From positions 3,553 to 12,438 of the forward strand of contig JABUUT010000013.1 of NCBI GenBank assembly GCA_021443045.1: DNA of 8,886 nucleotides, read 5' to 3'. This document shows positions 1-6,688 of this stretch, in pieces. The notes under the pieces were generated by a model, which did no database searches, had not been told where the DNA came from, and worked only from the letters and a program-made list of their open reading frames with translations. Both the position numbers and the translations under genes were made by a program. This DNA comes from Fibrobacteraceae bacterium. Lineage in GTDB: Bacteria; Fibrobacterota; Fibrobacteria; Fibrobacterales; Fibrobacteraceae. How positions within the stretch are numbered: the stretch's first letter is position 1; each line of letters opens with the position of its first letter.

Positions 1-482
1 TTTACCACAGCCGCCTGATTGTCGCGTAATTCCCACAAACCTGTAGATGCATACTTTTCTTCTACAGGTAAAGAATCCCGGGTGCTATAAAAACTGTATT
101 TTTCCGTTTTCGCCTCAAAATCCTTTTTGATATCCACGATTGCCTTCTCGACGTCATTTGCTTTTGCCGACTTGAAAAATTCATTGGAAAAGTAAGTTCC
201 TTCGGGTAGTTTGTCTGGAGTCAAACGCTCCCTGCCAAGGTCCTGTTCCAAGAACTGGTGAATCGCATAATCCCGAAAGAAAACATCATCGTTTACCTTG
301 GCGGATTCTTCAAACTGCTTTTTTAGTTTGGGGAAATGGATTTCCCATTCCTTCAATCGAACGGACACCGGGCGATAAGTGTCGCCCACTTTCAGGTAAT
401 TCGGAACCGTGTTGGTGGTGAATGCGTAAATGCGGGGCTCGACACGCCCGACAATCAAATTGTCAACGACTTTTGTGTCCAT
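1..482 (-). CDS. N-terminal part of a GIY-YIG (T5orf172-like) nuclease-helicase, partial
   Basis: The gene runs off the left edge; 160 codons of its N-terminus are visible. Residues 16-46 carry a GIY-YIG-type core: a YAF strand, then a YLKVGDT strand equivalent to 'YIG', then a conserved Arg (R42) in VRLKEW. A helix with FFRDYAIHQFLE (68-79) and the YFSNEFF segment (97-103) follow, as in T5orf172-like nucleases, where that Glu is catalytic. Near the cut end, GLWELRDNQAAVV (148-160) resembles the Q-motif that opens an SF2 helicase domain. The rest is therefore probably a DEAD/DEAH helicase fused to this nuclease; that part is outside the window and is inferred. The ATG lies 3 nt after the upstream gene's TAG, so the gene is the third cistron of the operon and probably translationally coupled. 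It likely acts on DNA as the effector of a restriction-like system. Specificity cannot be told from this fragment. Confidence 0.8.
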   Translation of the reverse strand, partial: MDTKVVDNLIVGRVEPRIYAFTTNTVPNYLKVGDTYRPVSVRLKEWEIHFPKLKKQFEESAKVNDDVFFRDYAIHQFLEQDLGRERLTPDKLPEGTYFSNEFFKSAKANDVEKAIVDIKKDFEAKTEKYSFYSTRDSLPVEEKYASTGLWELRDNQAAVV

Positions 483-485
483 ACT

Positions 486-1958
486 CTACCGCCCTGCCAA
501 TTTATACCTACGGTTCTTGTTTGCACCGATGGATTCGATTTTGCCTGCATCTTCAAGTTCGTTCAAATAATCCTTCGTTCTAGATGCCTTGAGCCCCAAA
601 AGTTCGCAGAATTCCTTTGACGATGCCTGTTCATGGGTTTGCAGATATTCCAAAATTAATGTTTTCGGGTCCTTTTTCGAAACATTTATCGCCGATTTAT
701 CGCCGATTTCGGATTTTATCGCCGATTTATCGCCGGTTTTTGAATTTATCGCCGATTTGTCGCCGACGATTCTGTTGTCGCCGATTCGGTAAATGTTAAT
801 GCGCAAGGCTCCGTCCATGTCGATAATTTCGGCTTGAGGCAGGCCCGCTTCGGCAAGCAGCGACATAATGCGGGGCATACCTGTTCCCCAATGTTCAATC
901 AGTTTCATGTAAAAGAAAGCCTTTGCCAAACCTTCGTTACGAATCTTGGAGTAGCCCGACATCATCTTTTCGACGGTAACGCTCCTCGGCAACCCTCCGG
1001 GAGATGTTATTTCAAGGCGGTCGTCAAAAATAGAAACCTGAATGTGGGAGGCTTCGCTATAGTTTCTGTGAACAACTGCATTTACAATAAGTTCACGAAT
1101 CGCTTCCACCGGAATTTCATAAACGTCCTTGCGGTGGAGCCCTTTTATTTGCGCTCCCAGGCGAATGTTCCTCAGAACAAACTCGTATGCCTCCTCAATT
1201 TGGCTTTGCACGCTGCCGGCGTATTCCTTGCGGTCAATAAAAATATCCCTAGTTTTGCCCTTGAAAACCGCGCACTGGATTTTTGCACACCACAGAGAAT
1301 TGTCCGTCAACAGGTCAAACGCTTTTGTGGGGACAATCTTGCCCTTTCGTTCTTGAATTATTTGCCAAGAAAGCAATATGTTTTTTGAAACGCTCTTGAC
1401 AATTTTTTCTTCTGCTTCTGTGGCACAATTCTTTTTTGCAGAATCCCGCATAGACCTACAAAGTGCCATGATTTGTTTTTCGCTAACTTCTTTATGGCTT
1501 TGCGGGGTCAAATCAAAACTCTTGCCGCTGCCATCGAACATAAGTTCGCGAATAGTTTCTTTGTCTGCAATTCTTGTAGATGCCGATGTACGCACAAAGC
1601 AACCATGTTCCATGCCTAGGGATTTTATATAATATGGGGCATGGGCACCGGGGAAAATTTCTGCAACAATAAGAGATTTTTTGGCGACCGTCTGGACGGA
1701 GATTTCAGCAGCCACAGAGGGTTCGATGTTGTTGTAAATAGCGTCTGAAATGGAATCTACAGTTCTGAAAATATTTGCGTCATCCATCCCGACAATGTCA
1801 CGGGTTTCATCATTGACGCCAAAAATCATCTTACCGCCATTGCCATTTGCAAATGCGACAATGGTTTTCAAATAACGCAAACTTGACGAAGGAACCTTCT
1901 CCTTAAATTCAAGTGTTCGCGATTCTCCTGCGGCAATCAAAGTCTCCAAGTTTACCAC
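486..1958 (-). CDS. AlbA_2 / GHKL-ATPase / winged-helix protein (RecG-like 'putative transcriptional regulator' family)
   Basis: The 490-residue protein has three regions. (1) An N-terminal AlbA_2 (Schlafen-type, nucleic-acid-binding) domain holds ESRTLEFKE at 12-20 and AFANGNGG at 35-42. (2) A GHKL-type ATP-binding domain (about 280-392) has an N-box ELIVNAVVHRNY (289-300), a G1-like EITSPGGLP (316-324) and a glycine-rich EHWGTGMPRI (355-364). (3) After a linker of three GDKSAI-led decapeptides (399-428), a C-terminal winged helix (about 430-487) follows. The family is often annotated as an ATP-binding regulator or RecG-like protein; a DNA- or RNA-sensing role inside a defence operon is inference. 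The start is GTG, chosen because AAGGAG lies 5 nt upstream; it overlaps the last codons of the preceding gene, implying coupled translation. The three-nucleotide gap to the nuclease-helicase downstream ties it into the same operon. Confidence 0.85.
   Translation of the reverse strand: MVNLETLIAAGESRTLEFKEKVPSSSLRYLKTIVAFANGNGGKMIFGVNDETRDIVGMDDANIFRTVDSISDAIYNNIEPSVAAEISVQTVAKKSLIVAEIFPGAHAPYYIKSLGMEHGCFVRTSASTRIADKETIRELMFDGSGKSFDLTPQSHKEVSEKQIMALCRSMRDSAKKNCATEAEEKIVKSVSKNILLSWQIIQERKGKIVPTKAFDLLTDNSLWCAKIQCAVFKGKTRDIFIDRKEYAGSVQSQIEEAYEFVLRNIRLGAQIKGLHRKDVYEIPVEAIRELIVNAVVHRNYSEASHIQVSIFDDRLEITSPGGLPRSVTVEKMMSGYSKIRNEGLAKAFFYMKLIEHWGTGMPRIMSLLAEAGLPQAEIIDMDGALRINIYRIGDNRIVGDKSAINSKTGDKSAIKSEIGDKSAINVSKKDPKTLILEYLQTHEQASSKEFCELLGLKASRTKDYLNELEDAGKIESIGANKNRRYKLAGR
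675..785. repeat. Heptamer array (CGCCGAT) encoding GDKSAI decapeptide repeats
   Basis: On the plus strand, CGCCGAT or a one-base variant begins at 690, 701, 720, 731, 750, 761 and 779. The spacing alternates 11 and 19 bases (period 30) with a final step of 18. On the coding minus strand this gives three decapeptides starting GDKSAI at residues 399, 409 and 419 of the AlbA_2/GHKL protein. The same heptamer is read in two frames: once across Ile-Gly-Asp and once across Lys-Ser-Ala-Ile. The protein stays in frame because the unit is exactly 30 bases. The array forms the linker between the ATPase and the winged helix, so copy-number changes would alter linker length without a frameshift. Confidence 0.85.
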
Positions 1959-2992
1959 ATTGGCTCCTTCTTCAAAGAATCAATGAACTTCTCCGTCTTG
2001 TTCAGTTTCCAGTCCCTGATTTTGCAATAGATGCCGTTGTGCTTAAAGAAGTCGTTCTTGGCGCAGCCTGGGCAGGGTTCGGTTTTAGTCTTGGGTTTGC
2101 TTGTGGGGTCGTCAAATAGGTCCAGCGCCACTTCGATGGTTTTGCTCTTGCAGCTGTTGGGCACAACGCCTTTGAGTCCGTCCATCTGCCAAATGTTCCA
2201 GCTGATGATTACTGCAACTTCCTTGATGTAGTCCAGCGGTGGCAATTCTTTTTCGCCAAACTTGAGGCGGTAATTATCGAGAATCGCATACAGGCAGGAT
2301 TCCCGGGCAATGAGCAGGCTGTCGCCCTGCCATTCAAAGCCGTAGATGGCCTTCATGGAATCTTTGGCGGCATCGAGCCATTCTTCAACGGTGTCGCAAT
2401 TTTCGTTCACCACGCGGAGCTTGCGGTCCAAAAGACCAATGCGGTTTTCGGTGGCGATGGTTTCGCCGGTGGTGGTGTCGTAACGGCTGGTAAGGTAAGG
2501 GGCCTCGCCGCAGGTGATTTCCAAACGAGTGTCGTCTATGTAATCCCGCCAGGTCTTGTTTTGTTCACCTACGGGGAACTGGATTTTACTGGTGGTGGTT
2601 TCCCATTTGTGCTTGCCGTTTTCGTCAATAAATTCTCTGTTGAAAACTTCTTCGCGGTCAAACCATCTGCTGTCTATCACATTGTTCTGCAAATTGCAGA
2701 CCCAGGCCGGCGTAAAGACCTCGGCCATGCCCTTGCTGCGGGACTTTTGCACGGCACGGCTCTTTTTGATGCGGGGGGTAATCATGTTGCCGTGGCGACC
2801 TGTGATAAGCTCCTTTTTGATGGGCTTATCAAAGAAATATTCGGGGCCGTATTGCTTGTAGTTGTCGGTGGCCCAGAAAATATTCCTGGGCTTACTCTTG
2901 GTGCTGCGAGTCTGGTCTAAAAGCAAAATATCCAGAACATCCGGGAACTTGTCGCGGATTTCATTTTCAAGAATATCGACTTCATTTGGCAT
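1952..2992 (-). CDS. Methyltransferase-like 'restriction endonuclease subunit M' family protein without a clear NPPY motif
   Basis: The 346-residue protein resembles proteins annotated as restriction endonuclease subunit M. Residues 90-98 (AEVFTPAWV) look like motif X of N6-adenine methyltransferases, where F/Y-T-P binds S-adenosylmethionine. LEITCGEAPYLTSRYD (157-172) sits where motif I should be, but it is not the usual D-P-x-C-G-x-G. WQGDSLLIARE (221-231) and ISWNIWQMDGLK (263-274) are well-defined blocks, yet no (D/N)PPY/F motif IV is present, so methylation activity is doubtful. A CPGC pair (307-310) and C323 near the end could bind zinc. I chose the ATG at 2992 over one 39 nt upstream because a promoter -10 box occupies the region around the upstream ATG and a GAGG lies 11 nt before 2992. 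It is the first gene of the three-gene minus-strand operon, and its last codons overlap the next gene's GTG. The function is probably target recognition or DNA binding for the nuclease-helicase (inference). Confidence 0.75.
   Translation of the reverse strand: MPNEVDILENEIRDKFPDVLDILLLDQTRSTKSKPRNIFWATDNYKQYGPEYFFDKPIKKELITGRHGNMITPRIKKSRAVQKSRSKGMAEVFTPAWVCNLQNNVIDSRWFDREEVFNREFIDENGKHKWETTTSKIQFPVGEQNKTWRDYIDDTRLEITCGEAPYLTSRYDTTTGETIATENRIGLLDRKLRVVNENCDTVEEWLDAAKDSMKAIYGFEWQGDSLLIARESCLYAILDNYRLKFGEKELPPLDYIKEVAVIISWNIWQMDGLKGVVPNSCKSKTIEVALDLFDDPTSKPKTKTEPCPGCAKNDFFKHNGIYCKIRDWKLNKTEKFIDSLKKEPMW
1964..1969 (-). promoter_or_regulatory. Shine-Dalgarno site fixing the GTG start at 1958
   Basis: AAGGAG lies 5 nt before the GTG at 1958-1956. 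It sits inside the last codons of the methyltransferase-like gene, whose TAA (1954-1952) comes after the GTG. This supports GTG as the true start of the AlbA_2/GHKL gene and indicates translational coupling. Confidence 0.8.
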
Positions 2993-3019
2993 ATTGCGGT
3001 AGGCCTCAACTTTCGTAGA

Positions 3020-3048
3020 AATATAACACAATCAAGGACTCCTTGCAA
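3020..3048 (-). promoter_or_regulatory. Sigma70-type promoter of the minus-strand operon
   Basis: On the minus strand, TTGCAA (3048-3043) and TATATT (3025-3020) are separated by exactly 17 bases. They match the -35 and -10 consensus at 4 of 6 and 5 of 6 positions. Transcription would begin near 3013, leaving a short leader before the ATG at 2992. This excludes the ATG at 3031, which would lie upstream of the transcript start. Confidence 0.65.
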
Positions 3049-3150
3049 AGTGCATATAAATTTCGGGGGGTGTTTTCGGGGCTTTTGGTCAGTGTTGTCG
3101 CGCTAGGGGTGTTTTCAGCTGAACTGGAGTGGGGTTGATAAGATTTGTAA

Positions 3151-3156
3151 TATAAT
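3151..3156 (+). promoter_or_regulatory. Candidate -10 box for the ddmDE-like operon
   Basis: A perfect TATAAT lies 92 bases before the chosen ATG at 3248. No good -35 sits at 16-18 bases: TTGATA at 3135-3140 is only 10 bases away. An alternative promoter is TTGTCA (3183-3188), 17 bases from TATTGT (3206-3211). Both lie upstream of the chosen start, and I cannot decide between them from sequence alone. Confidence 0.4.
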
Positions 3157-3170
3157 TTTTACAACATCTC

Positions 3171-3188
3171 ATTTGTCAAAATTTGTCA
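3171..3188. repeat. Tandem ATTTGTCA repeat in the ddmD-like promoter/leader
   Basis: ATTTGTCA occurs at 3171-3178 and again at 3181-3188, exactly one helical turn apart. It lies just downstream of the TATAAT box and overlaps the alternative -35 TTGTCA. It could be an operator bound by a regulator on one face of the helix; this is inference from spacing only. Confidence 0.4.
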
Positions 3189-3236
3189 GTTATGGAATGT
3201 ATTTTTATTGTACTTTTTTAGAATCGTTATTTTTAA

Positions 3237-3241
3237 AAGGA
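3237..3241 (+). promoter_or_regulatory. Shine-Dalgarno site fixing the ATG at 3248
   Basis: AAGGA (within AAAAGGA, 3235-3241) stands 6 bases before the ATG at 3248. It decides between this start and an in-frame TTG at 3173, which has no comparable site and would add a 25-residue hydrophobic, aromatic leader unlike a helicase N-terminus. Confidence 0.8.
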
Positions 3242-3247
3242 CTCTTT

Positions 3248-5518
3248 ATGCAGGAAGCCATAGCACATTTTTGTGAAAACAGTAAAAACGGGCTGTTTCT
3301 CCTTGACATGCCCACCGGTTCCGGTAAAACCTACAATGTTCTAGATTTAATCGCCAATAACTACAACAAACCTCCCTACAAAAATACAAAGTTCTTTTTC
3401 ATAACAACGCTCAAGAAGAATTTACCCATAGATGACTTTCGTAGTAAATTAAACGACAAGAACGAAATTGACAGAGTACTTCTGCAAATCTCGTCAAATG
3501 AAGACTGTATTTTGGAAAATTTGACGGAAGAACTTGAAGAGTCAATTCCCCAAAGTATTATAAGCTCACAAGAATACAAACTCCTTCGTAATCAAAGAAA
3601 TCTGATTAACTCGTTGTCCGGGCCGAGCAAAGAAACTCTAAGCAACGAATTTCGTAAAAATACGGAACCCAAATTCCGAAAAATGCTTCAACACATTCTC
3701 ACGAAGGAATTTAAGACACTATCGGAGCGCAAGAGAGCCATTCTTTCTAACGCTAGCTGGCAATGGGTCGGTAAACTTTATCCTGCGGCCTTTACCAAAG
3801 ATAAGCAAATATTCTTTTTGAGCATAGACAAATTTCTGGTCAAAAATACTCCGATCATAGAATCCTCCTACGAGTTTATTAATTCGGACCTATTGGATAA
3901 TGCGATTATATTCATTGATGAGTTTGATGCAACAAAAGAAACCATCTTAAAGCATATCATTTGCGAGGGACTGAGCCATAAAATAGATTTTCTCGAATTA
4001 TTTAAATCGATTTGTTCCGCTTTCAAAACCAACGAGTTTCACAAAGACTTGCTTACCGAAGCAACAACTTCAAAATCGATATTCCCATCACTAGACAAAA
4101 GATTTGAGGATATCCGTTCCGAAGCCAATCAGATATTCAAAAAATACAAACTCCAATTTAGCTGTCGCACAGACTATGTACCAGAGGATCAAAGTCAGAA
4201 TTTTCTTTTTCAGGATTATCGTTACCTATCTATTCTCAGTGACGACAAGAACTTTGTCAGCCTTTTGCCAGATACTGTCAAAAAAGTCAATAAGATTCAT
4301 TTTTCTAAAATTAAGCCTACCAAGGAGCAGAACATACTACCTATGCTCCATGACATCAAAATCTTTGTGTCTAAATTTCAAAATTTCACAAGTATTCTTG
4401 CAACAAATTACAGACAGCTAAAAGTAGACCGCAATTCAAACAGCGAAATCACGCAAGAAGAGGCTTTAAACTCCATTTTGGATGTGTTTAACTTGAAGGA
4501 GGATCATCAAAAATTTCTTGTTTCCCAAATTTTGAGGAATGCTAATTTCAAAAAGTCAAAGACAGAAGAAATTGAAATTGACAACACTATCCATACGAAA
4601 GGATTTAGATATTATTCTTTTGAAGATGCTCCGAATCACGACATTCAATCTGTTGTAAAAATGTGTGAATTTGACCATACTCCAGAAAAATTTATACTTC
4701 AATGCTGTCAAAAAGCCCGAGTTATAGGAATTTCCGCAACGGCAACATTAAAAACCGTAGTTGGCAATTACGATTTGTCTTTTTTAAAGGCACAACTTGG
4801 CGACAAAATGGAAAGTCTTCCAAAAGAAACCGCAGAACGTATAAAACAGGTTTGCCATAACAACTGGAAAAACTATGAAAAGGTTAATATCCATACTGGG
4901 TTAATCGATGGTGCGATTTTAGGAAAATGTAGTATCGATGTGTGGAAGAACATTTTCATTGACAAGAATTTTGCAGAAAGGGCTTACAATAAAGTTGCTC
5001 AGTCACAAACAGATGAATACAACAAAAGTCGTTACGCAAGAATATGCAGCGTTTACAAAAAATTTCTTGTCAACGATAGAATTAAATCATTTTTATGCCT
5101 ACTCACTAAATTTCCCAAAGAAAAGGACGGTGGGTTGAATTTGCTCTTATTGCAAGAATTATTCCTCTATGTTGCTGGCGATTCAGTAAAAGATTTTGAT
5201 TCTAAGGTATCTGCAAAGAACTGGTTTGATGAAAATGTTGCAGTTTTGGACGGATATGATTTTGAAAAAAAGAAAGATGAAATTTCATCAAAACTTTCTG
5301 CAGGAAAGAAACTTTTTGTAATATCAACCTACCAAACAATCGGTGCTGGGCAGAATTTGCAATACAATATTCCAAAAACATTGCTTGGAGGACTCGTCAA
5401 CATTGATAAATATAGAACGAAATTGGAAAAGGATTATGACGGCATATATTTGGACAAGCCTACGCACTTGCTGGTTAATCTTTTTGATGGCTTAAGCGAT
5501 GAAGATTTCGTAAAATAA
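3248..5518 (+). CDS. ddmD: DdmD-like helicase-nuclease, N-terminal part, ended by an in-frame TAA
   Basis: This 756-residue piece holds most of an SF2 (DinG-like) helicase. Seen in the sequence: Walker A MPTGSGKT (21-28), Walker B / motif II IIFIDEFD (220-227, a DEFD box), motif III-like GISATAT (494-500) and a motif V-like STYQTIGAGQNL (693-704). About 260 residues separate motifs II and III, consistent with a large inserted domain. Missing are motif VI and the nuclease; both lie in the same frame beyond the TAA at 5516-5518. In known DdmDE systems DdmD is a single protein of roughly 1,200 residues that translocates on DNA and degrades plasmids after recruitment by DdmE. The DdmD assignment rests on domain order, combined length and the next gene, not on a search. 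Without motif VI this piece is unlikely to be an active helicase alone. It is A+T-richer than the minus-strand operon, suggesting transfer. Another DinG-like helicase family, such as those with PIWI-RE proteins, is the main alternative. Confidence 0.75.
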   Translation: MQEAIAHFCENSKNGLFLLDMPTGSGKTYNVLDLIANNYNKPPYKNTKFFFITTLKKNLPIDDFRSKLNDKNEIDRVLLQISSNEDCILENLTEELEESIPQSIISSQEYKLLRNQRNLINSLSGPSKETLSNEFRKNTEPKFRKMLQHILTKEFKTLSERKRAILSNASWQWVGKLYPAAFTKDKQIFFLSIDKFLVKNTPIIESSYEFINSDLLDNAIIFIDEFDATKETILKHIICEGLSHKIDFLELFKSICSAFKTNEFHKDLLTEATTSKSIFPSLDKRFEDIRSEANQIFKKYKLQFSCRTDYVPEDQSQNFLFQDYRYLSILSDDKNFVSLLPDTVKKVNKIHFSKIKPTKEQNILPMLHDIKIFVSKFQNFTSILATNYRQLKVDRNSNSEITQEEALNSILDVFNLKEDHQKFLVSQILRNANFKKSKTEEIEIDNTIHTKGFRYYSFEDAPNHDIQSVVKMCEFDHTPEKFILQCCQKARVIGISATATLKTVVGNYDLSFLKAQLGDKMESLPKETAERIKQVCHNNWKNYEKVNIHTGLIDGAILGKCSIDVWKNIFIDKNFAERAYNKVAQSQTDEYNKSRYARICSVYKKFLVNDRIKSFLCLLTKFPKEKDGGLNLLLLQELFLYVAGDSVKDFDSKVSAKNWFDENVAVLDGYDFEKKKDEISSKLSAGKKLFVISTYQTIGAGQNLQYNIPKTLLGGLVNIDKYRTKLEKDYDGIYLDKPTHLLVNLFDGLSDEDFVK
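5516..5518 (+). other. In-frame TAA interrupting the ddmD-like gene
   Basis: TAA is codon 757 counted from the ATG at 3248. The frame is open on both sides: codons 758-763 read IFQTEF and lead straight into the downstream piece, which ends at a TAA at 6686-6688. No insertion or deletion is needed to join the halves. TAT, TAC or AAA would each restore the frame by one substitution. TAA also ends the methyltransferase-like gene, so a reassigned code is not the explanation. Confidence 0.9.
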
Positions 5519-5536
5519 ATTTTTCAGACAGAGTTC

Positions 5537-6688
5537 ATGCAAGAGAGGGGTGAAATTTCGCAAATCGATGCCAAGGCAAACATAAAAAAGGCTTTTAGGG
5601 CATTAGCCCAAATCAAGTCAGAAGATAAAGGACCTCAGCCGAATTTCTATGAAAAACGGAGTATTAAACTTTTTGCAACTCGTGTAATTATACAAGCCAT
5701 TGGCCGTATTTGCAGAACAGGTTGGAAAAATCCAGATATCTACATTTATGCCGACAACGGCATTTGCGAATGTTTTGATTCCTCGACTTGTAATGGATTC
5801 TACAACATTGAATTTTTGAAATTAGCTGAACTTCTAAAGGATTATGCAGAAGTCAAGGTGGAGCCAGATATTTTCGTTGATGCTGCAGTTACGCGATCAA
5901 ACAAGGTTCTTCGTGATATTGATTTCATGTTGCAGACGAATTGGAACAATAGTACAATGAACCGCTGGAAATTACTGCGTGATTACGTGATTTCCCATAC
6001 TACGGTTTCTACAGCAGATGCAGAAGGTAACCCCATCGTACAAAACTATTACATAAAAGCTCCAAGTATATGCAGCAGTCTTTATTTTAAAGAAATTGGT
6101 GATTACAAAGAACTAGACGTTTCATTTGAGCCGAAAAAAGGTTATAGGGAAACCTCTGCTGAAAAAGCCAACCTTACGAAAATCATGCAGTTCGCTCCAT
6201 TAAAAAAATATTTTGAAAGCAATAACTATTCCACAGAATTTAAGGCTAATGATTATATCATGACTCCACCTCTCTGGACTAATATCTACAAAGGGGCTCT
6301 TGGAGAAATCGCAGGTTCCTTCTTATTCAGAGATTGGTTCAAGGTGACTCTATCTGAAATAGATGATCCGGCAATCTTTGAAAAATTTGATTACCAAATT
6401 ACTGATTATCCTATTTTCGTTGACTTCAAAAACTGGAGCGAATCTTTCGACCTAAAGAAAAGGGAAACCATCAACAAAATTTTGAAAAAGGCACATGATT
6501 GCAAAGCCAAATGTGTAATAGTGGCCAACGTCTTTGCCGATGCACGGTTCAAATTAGAATGTGTTACAGAAGATGGGATATGTTTGTTGGTTGTTCCATC
6601 TTTACTTTCTGAAGAAGATGATTCAATCAAAGAAAATCTTATTGCTATCAAAAAAATCCAAGAGGTCATCCATGCCTACTCCGTTTAA
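5537..6688 (+). CDS. ddmD: DdmD-like helicase-nuclease, C-terminal part (motif VI and PD-(D/E)XK nuclease)
   Basis: This piece continues the interrupted gene in the same frame; codon numbers here follow the joined protein. Helicase motif VI is QAIGRICRTG (816-825), with the arginines that sense ATP in SF2 enzymes. The C-terminal region fits a PD-(D/E)XK nuclease: E1020 in ALGEIAGSF, D1048 in KFDYQI, then D1059 and K1061 in IFVDFKNW. Joined with the upstream part, the protein would be about 1,146 residues, close to DdmD. The first ATG after the stop (5537) has no convincing Shine-Dalgarno site (only AGAG 3 bases away) and begins in the middle of the second helicase lobe. It is therefore probably the stranded 3' half of a disrupted gene rather than an independent one. 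If expressed, it might keep nuclease activity without a motor. Its end overlaps the ddmE-like gene by 17 bases. Confidence 0.75.
   Translation: MQERGEISQIDAKANIKKAFRALAQIKSEDKGPQPNFYEKRSIKLFATRVIIQAIGRICRTGWKNPDIYIYADNGICECFDSSTCNGFYNIEFLKLAELLKDYAEVKVEPDIFVDAAVTRSNKVLRDIDFMLQTNWNNSTMNRWKLLRDYVISHTTVSTADAEGNPIVQNYYIKAPSICSSLYFKEIGDYKELDVSFEPKKGYRETSAEKANLTKIMQFAPLKKYFESNNYSTEFKANDYIMTPPLWTNIYKGALGEIAGSFLFRDWFKVTLSEIDDPAIFEKFDYQITDYPIFVDFKNWSESFDLKKRETINKILKKAHDCKAKCVIVANVFADARFKLECVTEDGICLLVVPSLLSEEDDSIKENLIAIKKIQEVIHAYSV
6660..6665 (+). promoter_or_regulatory. Shine-Dalgarno site fixing the ATG at 6672
   Basis: AAGAGG lies 6 bases before the ATG at 6672, inside the last codons of the preceding gene. 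It selects this start over an in-frame ATG at 6561, which would overlap the nuclease coding region by a further 111 bases and lacks a comparable site. Confidence 0.75.

Larger units (their letters stand above)
2993..3247. other. Divergent control region between the two defence modules
   Basis: This 255-bp gap carries no gene that I can support. It holds the minus-strand promoter, an 11-base direct repeat GGGGTGTTTTC (3067-3077 and 3106-3116, offset 39), a plus-strand -10 candidate and a short tandem repeat ATTTGTCA (3171-3178 and 3181-3188, period 10). The G+C-rich, G-tract-bearing left part changes to an A+T-rich right part at about 3140. This may be the left edge of the transferred plus-strand module. 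No terminator hairpin was seen. Confidence 0.6.

Noticed and set aside
675..785. CRISPR array
   Set aside because: The units are 7 bases with 4-12-base gaps inside a coding region, and the intervals are not spacer-like.
834..1388. Plus-strand open frames opposite the AlbA_2/GHKL gene
   Set aside because: They are antisense shadows of a well-supported gene with clear motifs on the minus strand.
2993..3031. Upstream ATG at 3031 for the methyltransferase-like gene
   Set aside because: It lies at or upstream of the predicted -10 box, so it would not be on the transcript; the ATG at 2992 is preferred.
3065..3134. G-quadruplex from four G-tracts (3065-3070, 3078-3081, 3106-3109, 3131-3134)
   Set aside because: Loops of more than 20 bases between the tracts make a stable quadruplex unlikely; only the first two tracts are close together.
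3173..3247. In-frame TTG start giving a 25-residue longer helicase
   Set aside because: No ribosome site precedes the TTG, the added residues look unlike a helicase N-terminus, and a good AAGGA lies before the ATG at 3248.
5516..5518. Reassigned stop codon (alternative genetic code)
   Set aside because: TAA ends the methyltransferase-like gene and the second helicase-nuclease piece, and TAG ends two other genes, so the standard code fits the window.
5537..6688. The downstream piece as an independent gene
   Set aside because: It begins in the middle of a helicase lobe, lacks a ribosome site, and continues the upstream frame exactly; it is listed as a separated half instead.
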